The position numbers and the translations under genes were made by a program. A DNA stretch of 64,000 nt, from assembly GCF_003054245.1 (NCBI RefSeq), contig NZ_QBKR01000010.1, positions 1 through 64,000 of the forward strand. Reading direction: 5' to 3'. This DNA comes from Melghirimyces profundicolus (lineage in GTDB: Bacteria; Bacillota; Bacilli; Thermoactinomycetales; DSM-45169). How positions within the stretch are numbered: position 1 is the first letter of the stretch; each line of letters opens with the position of its first letter. The notes beneath the pieces are model-generated. The model ran no database searches and was not told the origin of the DNA. It saw nothing but the letters and a program-made list of their open reading frames with translations. Shown here in pieces: positions 53,764-62,093 of this stretch.

Positions 53764-53837
53764 ATAGTATGGTTTCTCTCCACTCCTATCCATTATGGCA
53801 CATTGGTGCAACCGCCCGGAACGGGCGGTTCTTTTTT
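53764..53837 (+). ncRNA. Possible short transcript or attenuator leader
   Basis: About 70 nt between a consensus promoter and a terminator AACCGCCCG/CGGGCGGTT (53810-53818, 53822-53830) with a run of T residues. GCACATTGGTGC just before it can form a small hairpin. No convincing peptide. It could be an independent small RNA, or a leader that attenuates the gene at 53878. Confidence 0.5.
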
Positions 53838-53877
53838 TGTCCAACCTGTCATAAGCGTAACAACAGGGGGGAGGATT

Positions 53878-54420
53878 ATGAGGGGAAGAGCCGCAAGATT
53901 GGCCATGGAGATGGGTTTCGTGTTGGCGTCGGTCGCCGCACTGAAAGAGTGGGTGTTTCCCTTCTTCATCTGGCAGTGGTTTCCCGCTGCAGATACCGCT
54001 TCTGCGATGTTGGAGTGGATCCTGATCGTGGTGGGAGTGATCACCTGTTTTCTGTATCTCGGCTTGGGGTCTTCCTCCAAATACATATACGGGCTTGCGC
54101 CGGTGTCTTCACTGGGGGTGTTTTTGGCTGTCCATCTTCCCCTGCTTCTGCCGCTTCTTCTGAGGGAGAATTCCCATGCCTGGTGGTGGCATCGAATCCC
54201 GGCCGCCTGGGGAGCGTTGATCGGGGACGGGGTGGAGCTGTTCACCCCCGACCGGTGGGAAATGGATCCTCTGTCCGTCTCCGCTTTTTCCTGCCTGTTG
54301 TTCCTGATGGGAAGGTGGGTCAAGGTGGAGGGGGAAGAACGGGTCCGAAGAATCGGAACGCCCCGGGGCGGTTGGCCGGATCCGGACCGGAAAACCTTTG
54401 GGAAGGATTCGGCCCCGTGA
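53878..54420 (+). CDS. Hypothetical membrane protein
   Basis: 180 residues with three or four hydrophobic segments (about 10-25, 45-65, 70-95, 130-150) and a basic C-terminal tail. ATG 53878 has GGGGGGAGG upstream. It lies behind the promoter and terminator at 53729-53837. Not recognised, and no counterpart at this position in B. subtilis. Confidence 0.65.
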   Translation: MRGRAARLAMEMGFVLASVAALKEWVFPFFIWQWFPAADTASAMLEWILIVVGVITCFLYLGLGSSSKYIYGLAPVSSLGVFLAVHLPLLLPLLLRENSHAWWWHRIPAAWGALIGDGVELFTPDRWEMDPLSVSAFSCLLFLMGRWVKVEGEERVRRIGTPRGGWPDPDRKTFGKDSAP

Positions 54421-54649
54421 TTGTCCGGCGGGGTTCCCGGCGATCAAGCACTTCAATCGAACCGGTCAACCCGCTCTGGGAATGGATTACGGTTCATCAG
54501 CGGGTCACGTGGCGACTCAGGCCTTTGTCGAATCTTTTATTCCAAATTCCGAATATCAGGGACATGCCGGGATGACCCGGGGTTGACGATTCCGTCGAAA
54601 TGGTCGGAAGTGAGCCGGGAACACCGCTTCAAAATGGATAAGGCTAAGG

Positions 54650-54670
54650 CTCCGCGAAGGAGTTTTTTTT
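54650..54670 (+). terminator. Weak terminator in the 384-bp gap
   Basis: Short stem CTCC/GGAG (54650-54653, 54659-54662) followed by a long T run. Otherwise the gap 54421-54804 shows only a small open frame without support and the 22-bp motif at 54695. Confidence 0.4.
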
Positions 54671-54694
54671 TGGTTAAAACCCAACGTAAATTGT

Positions 54695-54716
54695 AAACAA
54701 GTTTGCAAAGCAAACA
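54695..54716 (+). repeat. 22-bp intergenic palindromic motif, copy B
   Basis: AAACAAGTTTGCAAAGCAAA plus CA: GTTTGC faces GCAAAC. It matches the site at 60074 in 20 of 22 positions. It lies 89 bp before the unknown gene at 54805. Confidence 0.55.
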
Positions 54717-54804
54717 TAGTGCGATTGCATGTATGCAAAGCTTACCAATCAGCCATGCTAAGGACAGGAAAAGGTTTGGAGCGGAAAATGAGGGGCTTTT
54801 CGAA

Positions 54805-55935
54805 ATGAATTTTGCCGATCTGCTTACCTATGCGGACATTGATCATTTAAAACGAATGGCGTTTCATTACGGATGCGGGGGAGATGATCACTCCAAGAAC
54901 GGGCTGATCACCTCGCTCCTGTATCACCTGGGAGGCTCTTCCCGGCTGAAAGGGGAGATGGAATGCCTTGACTCCGCCGAATTTCGATTCCTTCAGCAGC
55001 TCTTTTTCGATTCCCGCAGCGTATTCAGCCGGGAAGAGTTGCTGGGCAAAGGGCGGGTATCCTTGACCTGCGACGATGAAGAGTCTCCCCGGGACCTGGT
55101 GATTCTCGGTCTCCGGAAGGGTTGGCTTTTTCCCGGGGTTTCCGGGAAAAACAAAACGTTTTTCGAGATTCCCGATGATCTCCGGCGCCGATTCCTGAAG
55201 CTTTTCGCCGAGAAATACGGCGGCGGATCGGAAGAGCCGGTGCCCGCCGCCTATCGGAACGAAGAAGGCCTGTTGGCAGAAGACTTGGGTCTTTTTCTCC
55301 GTTTTCTTGCCCGGCAGGATGTATCCTTGACCATGGACGGGGCCATTTACCGTCAGCAGCAAAAACAGATCCTCAAGTGTTTTCACGTGTCGGAGGAACC
55401 CGTTTCCGGCAAGGGGTGGCGTTTCGGCTTTGGGAGACGCTACCATCAGTACCCCGACCGGTTTTCACTGTTGTATGACTATGCCTTTTACCAGGGGTAC
55501 ATCGTGGAAGACCAAATGGAGGGGTCTTTGCGTTTAAGCGAGGCGGGAGCGGGGAAAGTGGGTGAGCAAAAGCGGGAAAAGGAGGGAGAAATCTATCGTT
55601 TCTGGCTCCGGTTGTACCGCCGGCCGATCCCCCATCTCACCATCATTGTCAAGTGGATCGATCTCTTGTGCCATCAGCGGTGGCAACGGGCAGAAACCGT
55701 GGAAAAAGTGGTGCGTCACTGGATCCAACCTTTTTACTATGAATCCGGGGCAGACCTCTTCCGTCGCATCCTCCGCATGCTGATGCATCTGGGTTTTTTG
55801 TGCATCGGAGAAACGGAATCCAGGGACGTTCTCATCCGGATGAACCCGTCGGGGCATGCCCGGATTGCCGGCATTTCCGGTTTCACCGAGGACAACCTCT
55901 CTTCCGAGTACACGGATGTTTACGGGGTTCAATAA
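54805..55935 (+). CDS. Hypothetical 376-residue protein
   Basis: 376 residues, soluble, charged. The N-terminal 45 residues (ADIDHLKRMAFHYGC, then KNGLITSLLYHLG) have the look of a helix-bundle or SAP-like DNA-binding module, and several winged-helix-like segments may follow, but I recognise no family with confidence. ATG 54805 has GAGGGG about 10 nt upstream; an in-frame ATG at 54733 has no site. It takes the position of the TPR gene ypiA of B. subtilis but does not resemble it. Confidence 0.7.
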   Translation: MNFADLLTYADIDHLKRMAFHYGCGGDDHSKNGLITSLLYHLGGSSRLKGEMECLDSAEFRFLQQLFFDSRSVFSREELLGKGRVSLTCDDEESPRDLVILGLRKGWLFPGVSGKNKTFFEIPDDLRRRFLKLFAEKYGGGSEEPVPAAYRNEEGLLAEDLGLFLRFLARQDVSLTMDGAIYRQQQKQILKCFHVSEEPVSGKGWRFGFGRRYHQYPDRFSLLYDYAFYQGYIVEDQMEGSLRLSEAGAGKVGEQKREKEGEIYRFWLRLYRRPIPHLTIIVKWIDLLCHQRWQRAETVEKVVRHWIQPFYYESGADLFRRILRMLMHLGFLCIGETESRDVLIRMNPSGHARIAGISGFTEDNLSSEYTDVYGVQ

Positions 55936-56081
55936 ATTTGTCCCACAGGCAGGAAAAGCCCCCGATTCTGTGGAATAAAAATAAAAACCGCAAACATAGT
56001 TATTAGATACGATAACATCCACCGAATCACACTCATCGCACAAAGTTCAAAATATTCTCTATCCGGGATGGGGGGATGAGG

Positions 56082-56633
56082 ATGGGCGAATGTGTCACGG
56101 TCTCGGAAAAAAAAGAGTTCATTCAGTGGTTTTTGAATCGATATGAGCTCGCGAGGCGTGAGGCAGCTTGGCTTCTGAATTACCTTTGTTCCGATGATCA
56201 ACTGCTCAAACGAACCCATTTTGTGGATAGTTTGCGCCATTTGTCGAAAACGCTTCTGATTTCCACCCGTTGCGTACGGATGACGCCCTTTCGGTTCACC
56301 AAAAACAAGCGGGTCAGTGCCGACGTCGAAACGGCTTTCTACGATCTCCGATCCAACAAGAAAGAGGATCTTTATATCAGCCTCAGTTTCAAAGATAAGT
56401 CAACGTGTCCCGAATATGCCGCCGTATTGGAGGTTAATCCCATGGAAAGACAAGATCTTGTTCAGGACACCCTGCTTGGTTTGCTGGCGGAGATGATCCT
56501 CGATGAATCGGTTCGCGACTTCAGGAAGAAGGAACTGTATCGGCGCATTGACGCGGCGTTGGAAAACGGGGACGAGGAGCAATTCTTACAATTAACCGAA
56601 CAATGGTTGGAGATTGTGGAAAACAGGTATTAA
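56082..56633 (+). CDS. ypiB: YpiB family protein (UPF0302)
   Basis: 183 residues. The N-terminus VSEKKEFIQWFLNRYELARREAA is cut here to VSEKKEFIQWFLNRY as the recognisable stretch; together with HFVDSLRHL, PFRFTKNK and YAAVLEVNP it matches YpiB. The Bacillus protein has been tied to control of qcrABC expression or assembly context, but its activity is unclear. ATG 56082 aligns with the Bacillus start; ATG 56076 is in frame. A terminator follows. Confidence 0.82.
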   Translation: MGECVTVSEKKEFIQWFLNRYELARREAAWLLNYLCSDDQLLKRTHFVDSLRHLSKTLLISTRCVRMTPFRFTKNKRVSADVETAFYDLRSNKKEDLYISLSFKDKSTCPEYAAVLEVNPMERQDLVQDTLLGLLAEMILDESVRDFRKKELYRRIDAALENGDEEQFLQLTEQWLEIVENRY

Positions 56634-56645
56634 ATCCGATATAAT

Positions 56646-56670
56646 GTCCGGCAGGCGCCGGGCTTTTTTT
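56646..56670 (+). terminator. Terminator after ypiB
   Basis: GTCCGGC (56646-56652) pairs with GCCGGGC (56657-56663) with one G-U pair, then seven T residues. Confidence 0.7.
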
Positions 56671-56692
56671 CATTTTTCGGGGAGGGATGCAG

Positions 56693-57160
56693 ATGCGGCT
56701 TTCCAGCCTGAACCAAGCGGATTGGTACCGATGGGCTCCCTATGTGGATTCCCTTTTGATCCCTCTGTACAGCGTGCGGATTCCCGGCAAACAACCGGAC
56801 TTGGGGGAAGCCGAGCAAATCCGGGAAGTGGCCGACCGGACGGAACGGTCACTGACCGGGCGACTGCTCCTGCTGCCGGCGATTCCCTACGGGGTGGAGG
56901 ATATCGGACTTCTTCGCAGATATGTGGAAGCGATCATGCAGGACTTGCACAAGAGCGGTTTCCATCATCTCTTTCTGCTCGCGCCGGATTTTTACCGCGA
57001 TGGGTTAAAGGCCGAAAGGGAAGATCCGTGGGAGCTTCTCACTCTTCCGCCGGAAGGTCGGATCCCGGCGGAAGAGCTGGCCGAGTCGGTTGTCCAACAG
57101 ATCGTCACTCATTGGGAACAAAACTCGCGGAATGAAGAAAGGGATTTCAGGAAAAAGTAG
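56693..57160 (+). CDS. ypiF: YpiF-like protein (DUF2487)
   Basis: 155 residues, soluble alpha/beta. Position between ypiB and qcrA and length near that of B. subtilis YpiF (149) support the call; the function is unknown. ATG 56693 has GGGGAGGG at a good distance; ATG 56687 is too close to that site. Confidence 0.75.
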   Translation: MRLSSLNQADWYRWAPYVDSLLIPLYSVRIPGKQPDLGEAEQIREVADRTERSLTGRLLLLPAIPYGVEDIGLLRRYVEAIMQDLHKSGFHHLFLLAPDFYRDGLKAEREDPWELLTLPPEGRIPAEELAESVVQQIVTHWEQNSRNEERDFRKK

Positions 57161-57193
57161 TACCGATCGCGCAAGAGGAGTTCCGGCCCGTTC

Positions 57194-57223
57194 TTGACAT
57201 TGCTTTGACGGGTTGGCTATCAT
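57194..57223 (+). promoter_or_regulatory. Promoter candidate for qcrABC
   Basis: TTGACA (57194-57199), 18-bp spacer, TATCAT (57218-57223), 75 bp before qcrA. Confidence 0.65.
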
Positions 57224-57297
57224 GAGTATGTCCTAGTAATCCTTATGGTTCCGGTCCGGTTGGACGTTATGTCGCATAGAGGGAGGTCGGAAGAGTC

Positions 57298-57822
57298 TTG
57301 AGCGAAAAAGAAAGCCAGCGGAAGCCGGGGATGTCACGCCGTCGGTTTTTGACTTACACCATCGCGAGTACCGGCGGTTTTCTCGCGTCCGGCGTGCTGT
57401 ACCCGATGATCCGCTTTGCTGTCGACCCGCTCCTGCAAAAGGGAACAGAAACCGAGTTTGAAGACGTCGGACCGGTGGAGGAATTCGGGAAAGAACCGAA
57501 GAAAGTCGAATTCTTCATTAAACGGAAAGACGGCTGGTACCAGAAAGAAGGCGGGGAAAAGGCGACAGCCTGGGTCCTGAAAATCGGTGGAGAGATCCTG
57601 GCGCTTTCCCCCATCTGCAAGCACCTCGGGTGCACCGTCAAATGGGAGGGGGGCGGCTTTCAAAATCAGTTTTACTGCCCCTGCCACGGAGGTCTTTACA
57701 CCAAAGACGGGATCAATGTTCCCGGTACCCCGCCCAACGCTCCGCTCGATACTTACGAAACCAAAGTGGAAGGCGGGAGACTCCTTTTGGGTCCCATTAA
57801 GCAACGCGGGGGAGGTGCCTGA
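57298..57822 (+). CDS. qcrA: Menaquinol:cytochrome c reductase iron-sulfur subunit (Rieske)
   Basis: 174 residues. A twin-arginine signal (SRRRFLTY, 13-20) and one membrane anchor are followed by the Rieske domain: C107 and H109 (CKHLGC) with C127 and H130 (CPCHGG) bind the [2Fe-2S] cluster, while C112 and C129 form the stabilising disulfide. It takes electrons from menaquinol. TTG 57298 has GGGAGG upstream. First gene of qcrABC. Confidence 0.96.
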   Translation: MSEKESQRKPGMSRRRFLTYTIASTGGFLASGVLYPMIRFAVDPLLQKGTETEFEDVGPVEEFGKEPKKVEFFIKRKDGWYQKEGGEKATAWVLKIGGEILALSPICKHLGCTVKWEGGGFQNQFYCPCHGGLYTKDGINVPGTPPNAPLDTYETKVEGGRLLLGPIKQRGGGA

Positions 57823-57824
57823 TC

Positions 57825-58496
57825 ATGTTGAAAGCGGCTTACGAGTGGTTGGACAAACGATTGGACATCACCCCCATGTGGCGTGACATTGCCGACCATG
57901 AAGTTCCGGAACACGTCAACCCGGCTCACCATTTCTCGGCATTCATTTACTGCTTTGGTGGGTTAACCTTTTTTATTGTGGTCATCCAGATCCTGTCCGG
58001 CATGTTTCTGACGATGTATTACGTTCCGGACATCGAAAATGCGTGGAAGAGCGTCGATTACCTTCAAAATGAAATCGCGTTCGGCCAAATCGTCCGGGGG
58101 ATGCACCACTGGGGGGCCAGCGTATCGATCGTGATGCTGTTCCTGCATACCCTTCGGGTTTTTTTCACGGGGTCATACAAACATCCCCGCGAGTTCAACT
58201 GGGTGATCGGGATGCTTCTCTTCTTCACCATGTTGGGGCTGGGCTTTACGGGGTATCTGTTGCCCTGGGACAACAAAGCCTATTTCGCCACCAAGGTGGG
58301 CATTGAGATTGCGGCCAGCGTCCCGGTGATCGGCAGCGCCCTCGCCACGTTTCTTCAGGGGGGAGAGGTCGTCGGGGCGCAGACGCTGGCGCGGTTCTTT
58401 GCCTTGCACGTCTTTTTCCTCCCCGCCGCCCTGTTGGGATTGATGGGCGCCCACTTCTTCCTGATTCGGAAGCAAGGGATTTCGGGGCCGTTATAA
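57825..58496 (+). CDS. qcrB: Menaquinol:cytochrome c reductase cytochrome b subunit
   Basis: 223 residues, cytochrome b6 type with four hydrophobic helices. Haem-ligand histidines are in GMHHWGASVSIVMLFLH and in RFFALHVFFLP / GAHFFLIRKQG. It holds the two b haems and the quinol sites. ATG 57825 follows GGGGGAGG, two bases after qcrA. Confidence 0.96.
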   Translation: MLKAAYEWLDKRLDITPMWRDIADHEVPEHVNPAHHFSAFIYCFGGLTFFIVVIQILSGMFLTMYYVPDIENAWKSVDYLQNEIAFGQIVRGMHHWGASVSIVMLFLHTLRVFFTGSYKHPREFNWVIGMLLFFTMLGLGFTGYLLPWDNKAYFATKVGIEIAASVPVIGSALATFLQGGEVVGAQTLARFFALHVFFLPAALLGLMGAHFFLIRKQGISGPL

Positions 58497-58523
58497 GCCG
58501 AGGTTAGGGGGGAAAACAAACAG

Positions 58524-59333
58524 ATGGCACACAATCATGACGGCAAGGATAAACAGGTCCACTTTGTCGGTGACTCCCGGGTGGCCAGACGGAACGAAAA
58601 GATGGTCCCCAAGGATTATTCCGAGTTTCCCGGTAAGACGGAAGCTTTCTTTCCGAATTTCCTCCTGAAGGAATGGATGGTGGCCGTCGTCGTTCTCGTC
58701 GGTTTCATGGCGCTGGTGATGGCCCATGAACCGCCGCTGGGGGAACAGGCCGATCCGACCAATACCGGCTTCCTTCCGGTTCCGGACTGGTACTTTCTGT
58801 TCCTGTATGAACTGCTGAAGTTTAAGTGGGCTTCCGGTCCCTTTGTGGTCATAGGGACGGTGGTGGTTCCCGGTCTCCTGTTCGGCGGATTGCTCCTCGC
58901 TCCCTGGTTGGACCGCGGGAAAGAGCGCCGTCCGGTCAAACGGCCGGTGAGCACCGGGATTGCGCTGTTGTCCCTTTTGGCGATCGTCGTGCTGACCTGG
59001 GTTGCCTGGGATGAGCACGAAAAGCAATTGGCTTCCCAACCGAAAGGGGACAGTGAAGACGCGAAAATCGTCCATCCAGAGGATCCCGCTTATGAGATCT
59101 ACAAGAACAACGCCTGCGTCAACTGTCACGGTCAAAAGCTGGAAGGCCTGCAGGGCCCTTCGCTCCGCGGAATCGGCGATGCCTACACCACGGAAGATAT
59201 CCTCAAGATCATAAACGAAGGGAAAGGGCAGATGCCCGCGGGCATGTTCCAGGGGACCGAAGAAGAAAAACGACAGCTGGCGGAGTGGTTGGCCAACCAG
59301 GATCCGCCGGAGGAAAAGGAATCGCAACAGTAA
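58524..59333 (+). CDS. qcrC: Menaquinol:cytochrome c reductase subunit IV/cytochrome c fusion
   Basis: 269 residues. The N-terminal two thirds resemble subunit IV of b6f (three helices, with PDWYFLFLYELLKF), and a C-terminal cytochrome c domain carries CVNCH at 198-202 with a methionine ligand probably in GQMPAGMF. This fusion is typical of Bacillus-type bc complexes. Haem attachment depends on ResBC encoded at 1.5-4.3 kb. ATG 58524 follows AGGGGGG. Confidence 0.96.
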   Translation: MAHNHDGKDKQVHFVGDSRVARRNEKMVPKDYSEFPGKTEAFFPNFLLKEWMVAVVVLVGFMALVMAHEPPLGEQADPTNTGFLPVPDWYFLFLYELLKFKWASGPFVVIGTVVVPGLLFGGLLLAPWLDRGKERRPVKRPVSTGIALLSLLAIVVLTWVAWDEHEKQLASQPKGDSEDAKIVHPEDPAYEIYKNNACVNCHGQKLEGLQGPSLRGIGDAYTTEDILKIINEGKGQMPAGMFQGTEEEKRQLAEWLANQDPPEEKESQQ

Positions 59334-59351
59334 AGGCGAAAATCTCCCGGG

Positions 59352-59380
59352 CCCGGTCCCTTTCGGGATCGGGTCTTTTT
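59352..59380 (+). terminator. Terminator after qcrC
   Basis: CCCGGTCCC (59352-59360) pairs with GGGATCGGG (59365-59373) with one G-U pair, then a T run. Confidence 0.85.
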
Positions 59381-59409
59381 TACATCGAGCAAAAGAGAGG
59401 GGGGAGTCC

Positions 59410-60075
59410 ATGCCCATCCCCTGGTGGTGGAACCGTCTGACGGGGGAACTGGACCGCAAACGATTCCTGTGGCTTTTGCTGATGGCCAACTTTCTGGGAA
59501 GCATCTACGGTTTCTACTGGTACAAGAATCAATTGGCGGCCACGCCCGGTTGGTGGAAATGTTTCGTTCCGGACAGCCCCACGGCGAGTGCGGTGTTCAC
59601 GGTGGTGCTCCTTTTGTATGTGTTCCGGAGACGAAGCCCGTTTTGGGAAGCCTTCGGTGCGGTCACCCTGTTCAAGTACGGGATTTGGGCGGTCGTGATG
59701 ATCCTGGCGGGTGCTCTTCGTTCTCCGGATCCTTTCCTCGAATCCCTGACCTGGACGGACTGGATGCTGATGGGCTCCCATCTGGGAATGGCTTTTGAAG
59801 GGATTCTTTACAGCCGCTTTTTCACCTTTGGCGCCAGGGAGCTTTTTCTGGTCGGCGCTTGGACGCTGCTGAATGACGCGGTGGACTACGGCCTGGACCT
59901 CCATCCCTGGCTTCCCGCGTCCCTGGCGGGGACGGAAGCCGTTGTCGCCGTTTTCACGGTGGGGATGAGCCTGACCAGTCTCCTCCTTTTCGCCGCTTTG
60001 GTCCTGCCGGACCGGGAAGAGCGGAAACGGGAATATCCGTATTGGTTGGGAGTAAGAAGGAAGCGAAATATATAA
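59410..60075 (+). CDS. ypjA: YpjA-like membrane protein (DUF1405)
   Basis: 221 residues, six or so hydrophobic segments, Trp-rich (FLGSIYGFYWYKNQL; DLHPWLPAS). The DUF1405 family sits after qcrC in Bacillus too; function unknown. ATG 59410 has GAGGGGGGAG upstream. The 22-bp motif starts at its stop codon. Confidence 0.85.
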   Translation: MPIPWWWNRLTGELDRKRFLWLLLMANFLGSIYGFYWYKNQLAATPGWWKCFVPDSPTASAVFTVVLLLYVFRRRSPFWEAFGAVTLFKYGIWAVVMILAGALRSPDPFLESLTWTDWMLMGSHLGMAFEGILYSRFFTFGARELFLVGAWTLLNDAVDYGLDLHPWLPASLAGTEAVVAVFTVGMSLTSLLLFAALVLPDREERKREYPYWLGVRRKRNI

Positions 60076-60095
60076 ACAAGTTTGCATCGCAAACA
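60074..60095 (+). repeat. 22-bp intergenic palindromic motif, copy C
   Basis: AAACAAGTTTGCATCGCAAA plus CA; GTTTGC faces GCAAAC. It overlaps the ypjA stop and precedes a terminator. Confidence 0.55.
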
Positions 60096-60106
60096 GAAGT
60101 CCGGGA

Positions 60107-60145
60107 AACAGAAACGGACCCGCAAGGGTCCGTTTCTGTTTCAAC
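60107..60145 (+). terminator. Terminator between ypjA and ypjB
   Basis: AACAGAAACGGACCC (60107-60121) pairs perfectly with GGGTCCGTTTCTGTT (60126-60140). Few T residues follow, so partial readthrough is possible. Confidence 0.75.
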
Positions 60146-60231
60146 GGGGGAAAGATCGGCTCTTTCTCATGTTTGTACAGGCCCTGCATAGGATCTATAT
60201 AAACGGGTTCTGTCCGGAGGGAGGGGATGTT

Positions 60232-61038
60232 GTGTCTCGGATTCTGTTGGCCGGTGTCGTCCTGGTGCATTTCATTCTTTTCACACCGGCGGCGGTCTTG
60301 GGCAAAGAAGAAAGTCCGGTGCAGCATTGGGCGGATGAGGCGGTGGAAATTCACCGTCTTGTGGAAAAGGGGGAGCTGGAACGGGCGAAGGGGAAACTCG
60401 AAAATTTGGCGGATCGCTTTTCCAACGGCGATTTCTCCCGTATCCGTCTGTCGGTGGAGGGAATGGAGGCGCTGTCGGATACATTGGTGGAGCTGGACCG
60501 GGAACTGGTGAGGGTGATGCCCCGCCCCGACCGGCTTTTGGTCGCCTCGAAACGGATGATGCTGGCATTCGATGCCCTGGCCCACCCCCGTCAACCGCTG
60601 TGGCACCAATACGAGTCGGTGTGGAAGGATGATGTGACGTCGGTGAAACAAAGGATGAAAAAAAACCGCCCGGAGACGGTTCGTTCCGCGGTCGGAACAT
60701 TGGTGCGTCATTACCGGACGGTGGAACCGGCCCTGTATGTTTCCAGAAACCCCGAAACGGTGGGTGCGGTGAGCACCCTTGTTCATTCCCTTGAACGTCA
60801 GGCCGGCCGAAAACCGATGAAACCGGCCCTCCTGACGTCCACCCTGAAACAGTGGGAGCGGATGATCCGTCCGCTGATTGACGGGAAGGAACAGGATGTG
60901 TTGGCTTTGGCCCATACGGGAATGCCCGCCTGGCCCAAGGCAGCGTTGACTCTCGGAGGGATCATCGCCTGTGCTCTGACCTATGTCAGCTGGCAAAAAT
61001 ACCGGCAGTCACGGGTTTTTGTTCACCGAAGGAGCTAA
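60232..61038 (+). CDS. ypjB: Sporulation protein YpjB
   Basis: 268 residues. An N-terminal signal peptide (about 1-20), a helical extracytoplasmic domain and a C-terminal membrane helix (about 240-258) fit YpjB, a sporulation-associated protein of unknown mechanism. GTG 60232 has GGAGGGAGGGG just upstream. Its last four bases overlap the end of the convergent YitT gene. Confidence 0.83.
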   Translation: MSRILLAGVVLVHFILFTPAAVLGKEESPVQHWADEAVEIHRLVEKGELERAKGKLENLADRFSNGDFSRIRLSVEGMEALSDTLVELDRELVRVMPRPDRLLVASKRMMLAFDALAHPRQPLWHQYESVWKDDVTSVKQRMKKNRPETVRSAVGTLVRHYRTVEPALYVSRNPETVGAVSTLVHSLERQAGRKPMKPALLTSTLKQWERMIRPLIDGKEQDVLALAHTGMPAWPKAALTLGGIIACALTYVSWQKYRQSRVFVHRRS

Positions 61039-61871
61039 CTTTTGTCGAAGGTGAATCCTTCTCCCAGCACATCCCGGACATCATGGACCACAACAAAGGC
61101 GTAAGGGTCGACGGAATGGACGAGTTGTTTCATCCGTGTCAATTCGTTCCGGCCGACCACCACATAAAGGACCTCTTTGTCGGAACCGGTGTAGCCTCCC
61201 CTTCCTTTCAACAGAGTCACCCCGCGATCCATCTCCCGGGTGATTTTGTCGGAGATGGAGACGGCGGAGTTGGAGATGATGGTGGCGGCTTTGGCCGTGT
61301 CCAATCCTTCCACCACAAAGTCGATCACCCGGGCCCCCACAAAAACGGCCACCACGGTGTACATCGCTTTTTCCCGACCGATAAAGAAAGCAGAGACGGA
61401 GATCACCACCAGGTCAAACAGGAACATGGTCCGGCCGATACTCCAGTCGAGGTATTTGTTTCCGAGGCGGGCAATGATATCGACGCCGCCGGTGGTGCCC
61501 CCCGTTCGGAAGATGAGGCCGAGCCCACTTCCGACCAACACGCCGGTGTAGAGAGCGGCGAGCAACGGGTCGTTTACGGGTTTATAGTTCCCTTCGGTCA
61601 GCCAGAGAGTGAGAGAGACGGCGACCGTACCGAAGATCGTATAAATGAGCGTCCGTTTGCCGAACACTTTGTACCCCACGACGAAGAGGGGGATGTTAAG
61701 AACGAGAATCACGGCCCCGGGAGAGAATCCGAACAAATAATACAGAATGAGAGAGATTCCGGTGAAGCCGCCTTCGGAGAGTTTGTTGGGGATGGCGAAG
61801 TAATTCACCCCCAGAGCGAATATGAAGGATCCGAGGATGATCAACAGGACGGGTTTGACGTGTTTCTCCAT
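61035..61871 (-). CDS. ypjC: YitT family membrane protein (YpjC)
   Basis: 278 residues. Five or six transmembrane helices (about 5-25, 45-65, 75-95, 105-125, 150-170) followed by a soluble DUF2179 domain (GRGGYTGSDKEVLYVVV). The transported or sensed substrate is unknown. ATG 61871 follows AAGGAGG; TATAAT at 61944-61939 is a probable -10 with a weak -35. Same place and orientation logic as ypjC in Bacillus except for strand. Confidence 0.87.
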   Translation of the reverse strand: MEKHVKPVLLIILGSFIFALGVNYFAIPNKLSEGGFTGISLILYYLFGFSPGAVILVLNIPLFVVGYKVFGKRTLIYTIFGTVAVSLTLWLTEGNYKPVNDPLLAALYTGVLVGSGLGLIFRTGGTTGGVDIIARLGNKYLDWSIGRTMFLFDLVVISVSAFFIGREKAMYTVVAVFVGARVIDFVVEGLDTAKAATIISNSAVSISDKITREMDRGVTLLKGRGGYTGSDKEVLYVVVGRNELTRMKQLVHSVDPYAFVVVHDVRDVLGEGFTFDKS

Positions 61872-61952
61872 CTCTGAACCTCCTTAGTGTACGGGAGCGA
61901 TTCTTATGTAAATCAATCACACCTCTGAATTCCCGCTTTATTATAACACCCT

Positions 61953-61994
61953 CCGGGGTTCCGGCGATGAGTCGCGTTGAACCCCGGCTTTTTT
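61953..61994 (+). terminator. Plus-strand terminator upstream of the YitT gene
   Basis: CCGGGGTTC (61953-61961) pairs with GAACCCCGG (61979-61987), then a T run on the plus strand. The only plus-strand gene it could serve is ypjB, 900 bp away. Confidence 0.75.
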
Positions 61995-62093
61995 ATTATC
62001 GGTCAAGGGAGCACATGTCACCCGTCCTCTTGATAAGTTTGTCTTCCCCGACCGGATCGGTTACCATGGAGGGGGATTGAGAGGGGGGGGAAG

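Noticed and set aside
54398-54586. 62-codon frame in the gap after the membrane protein gene
   Set aside because: No ribosome site, no domain, and it overlaps the end of the preceding gene in another frame.
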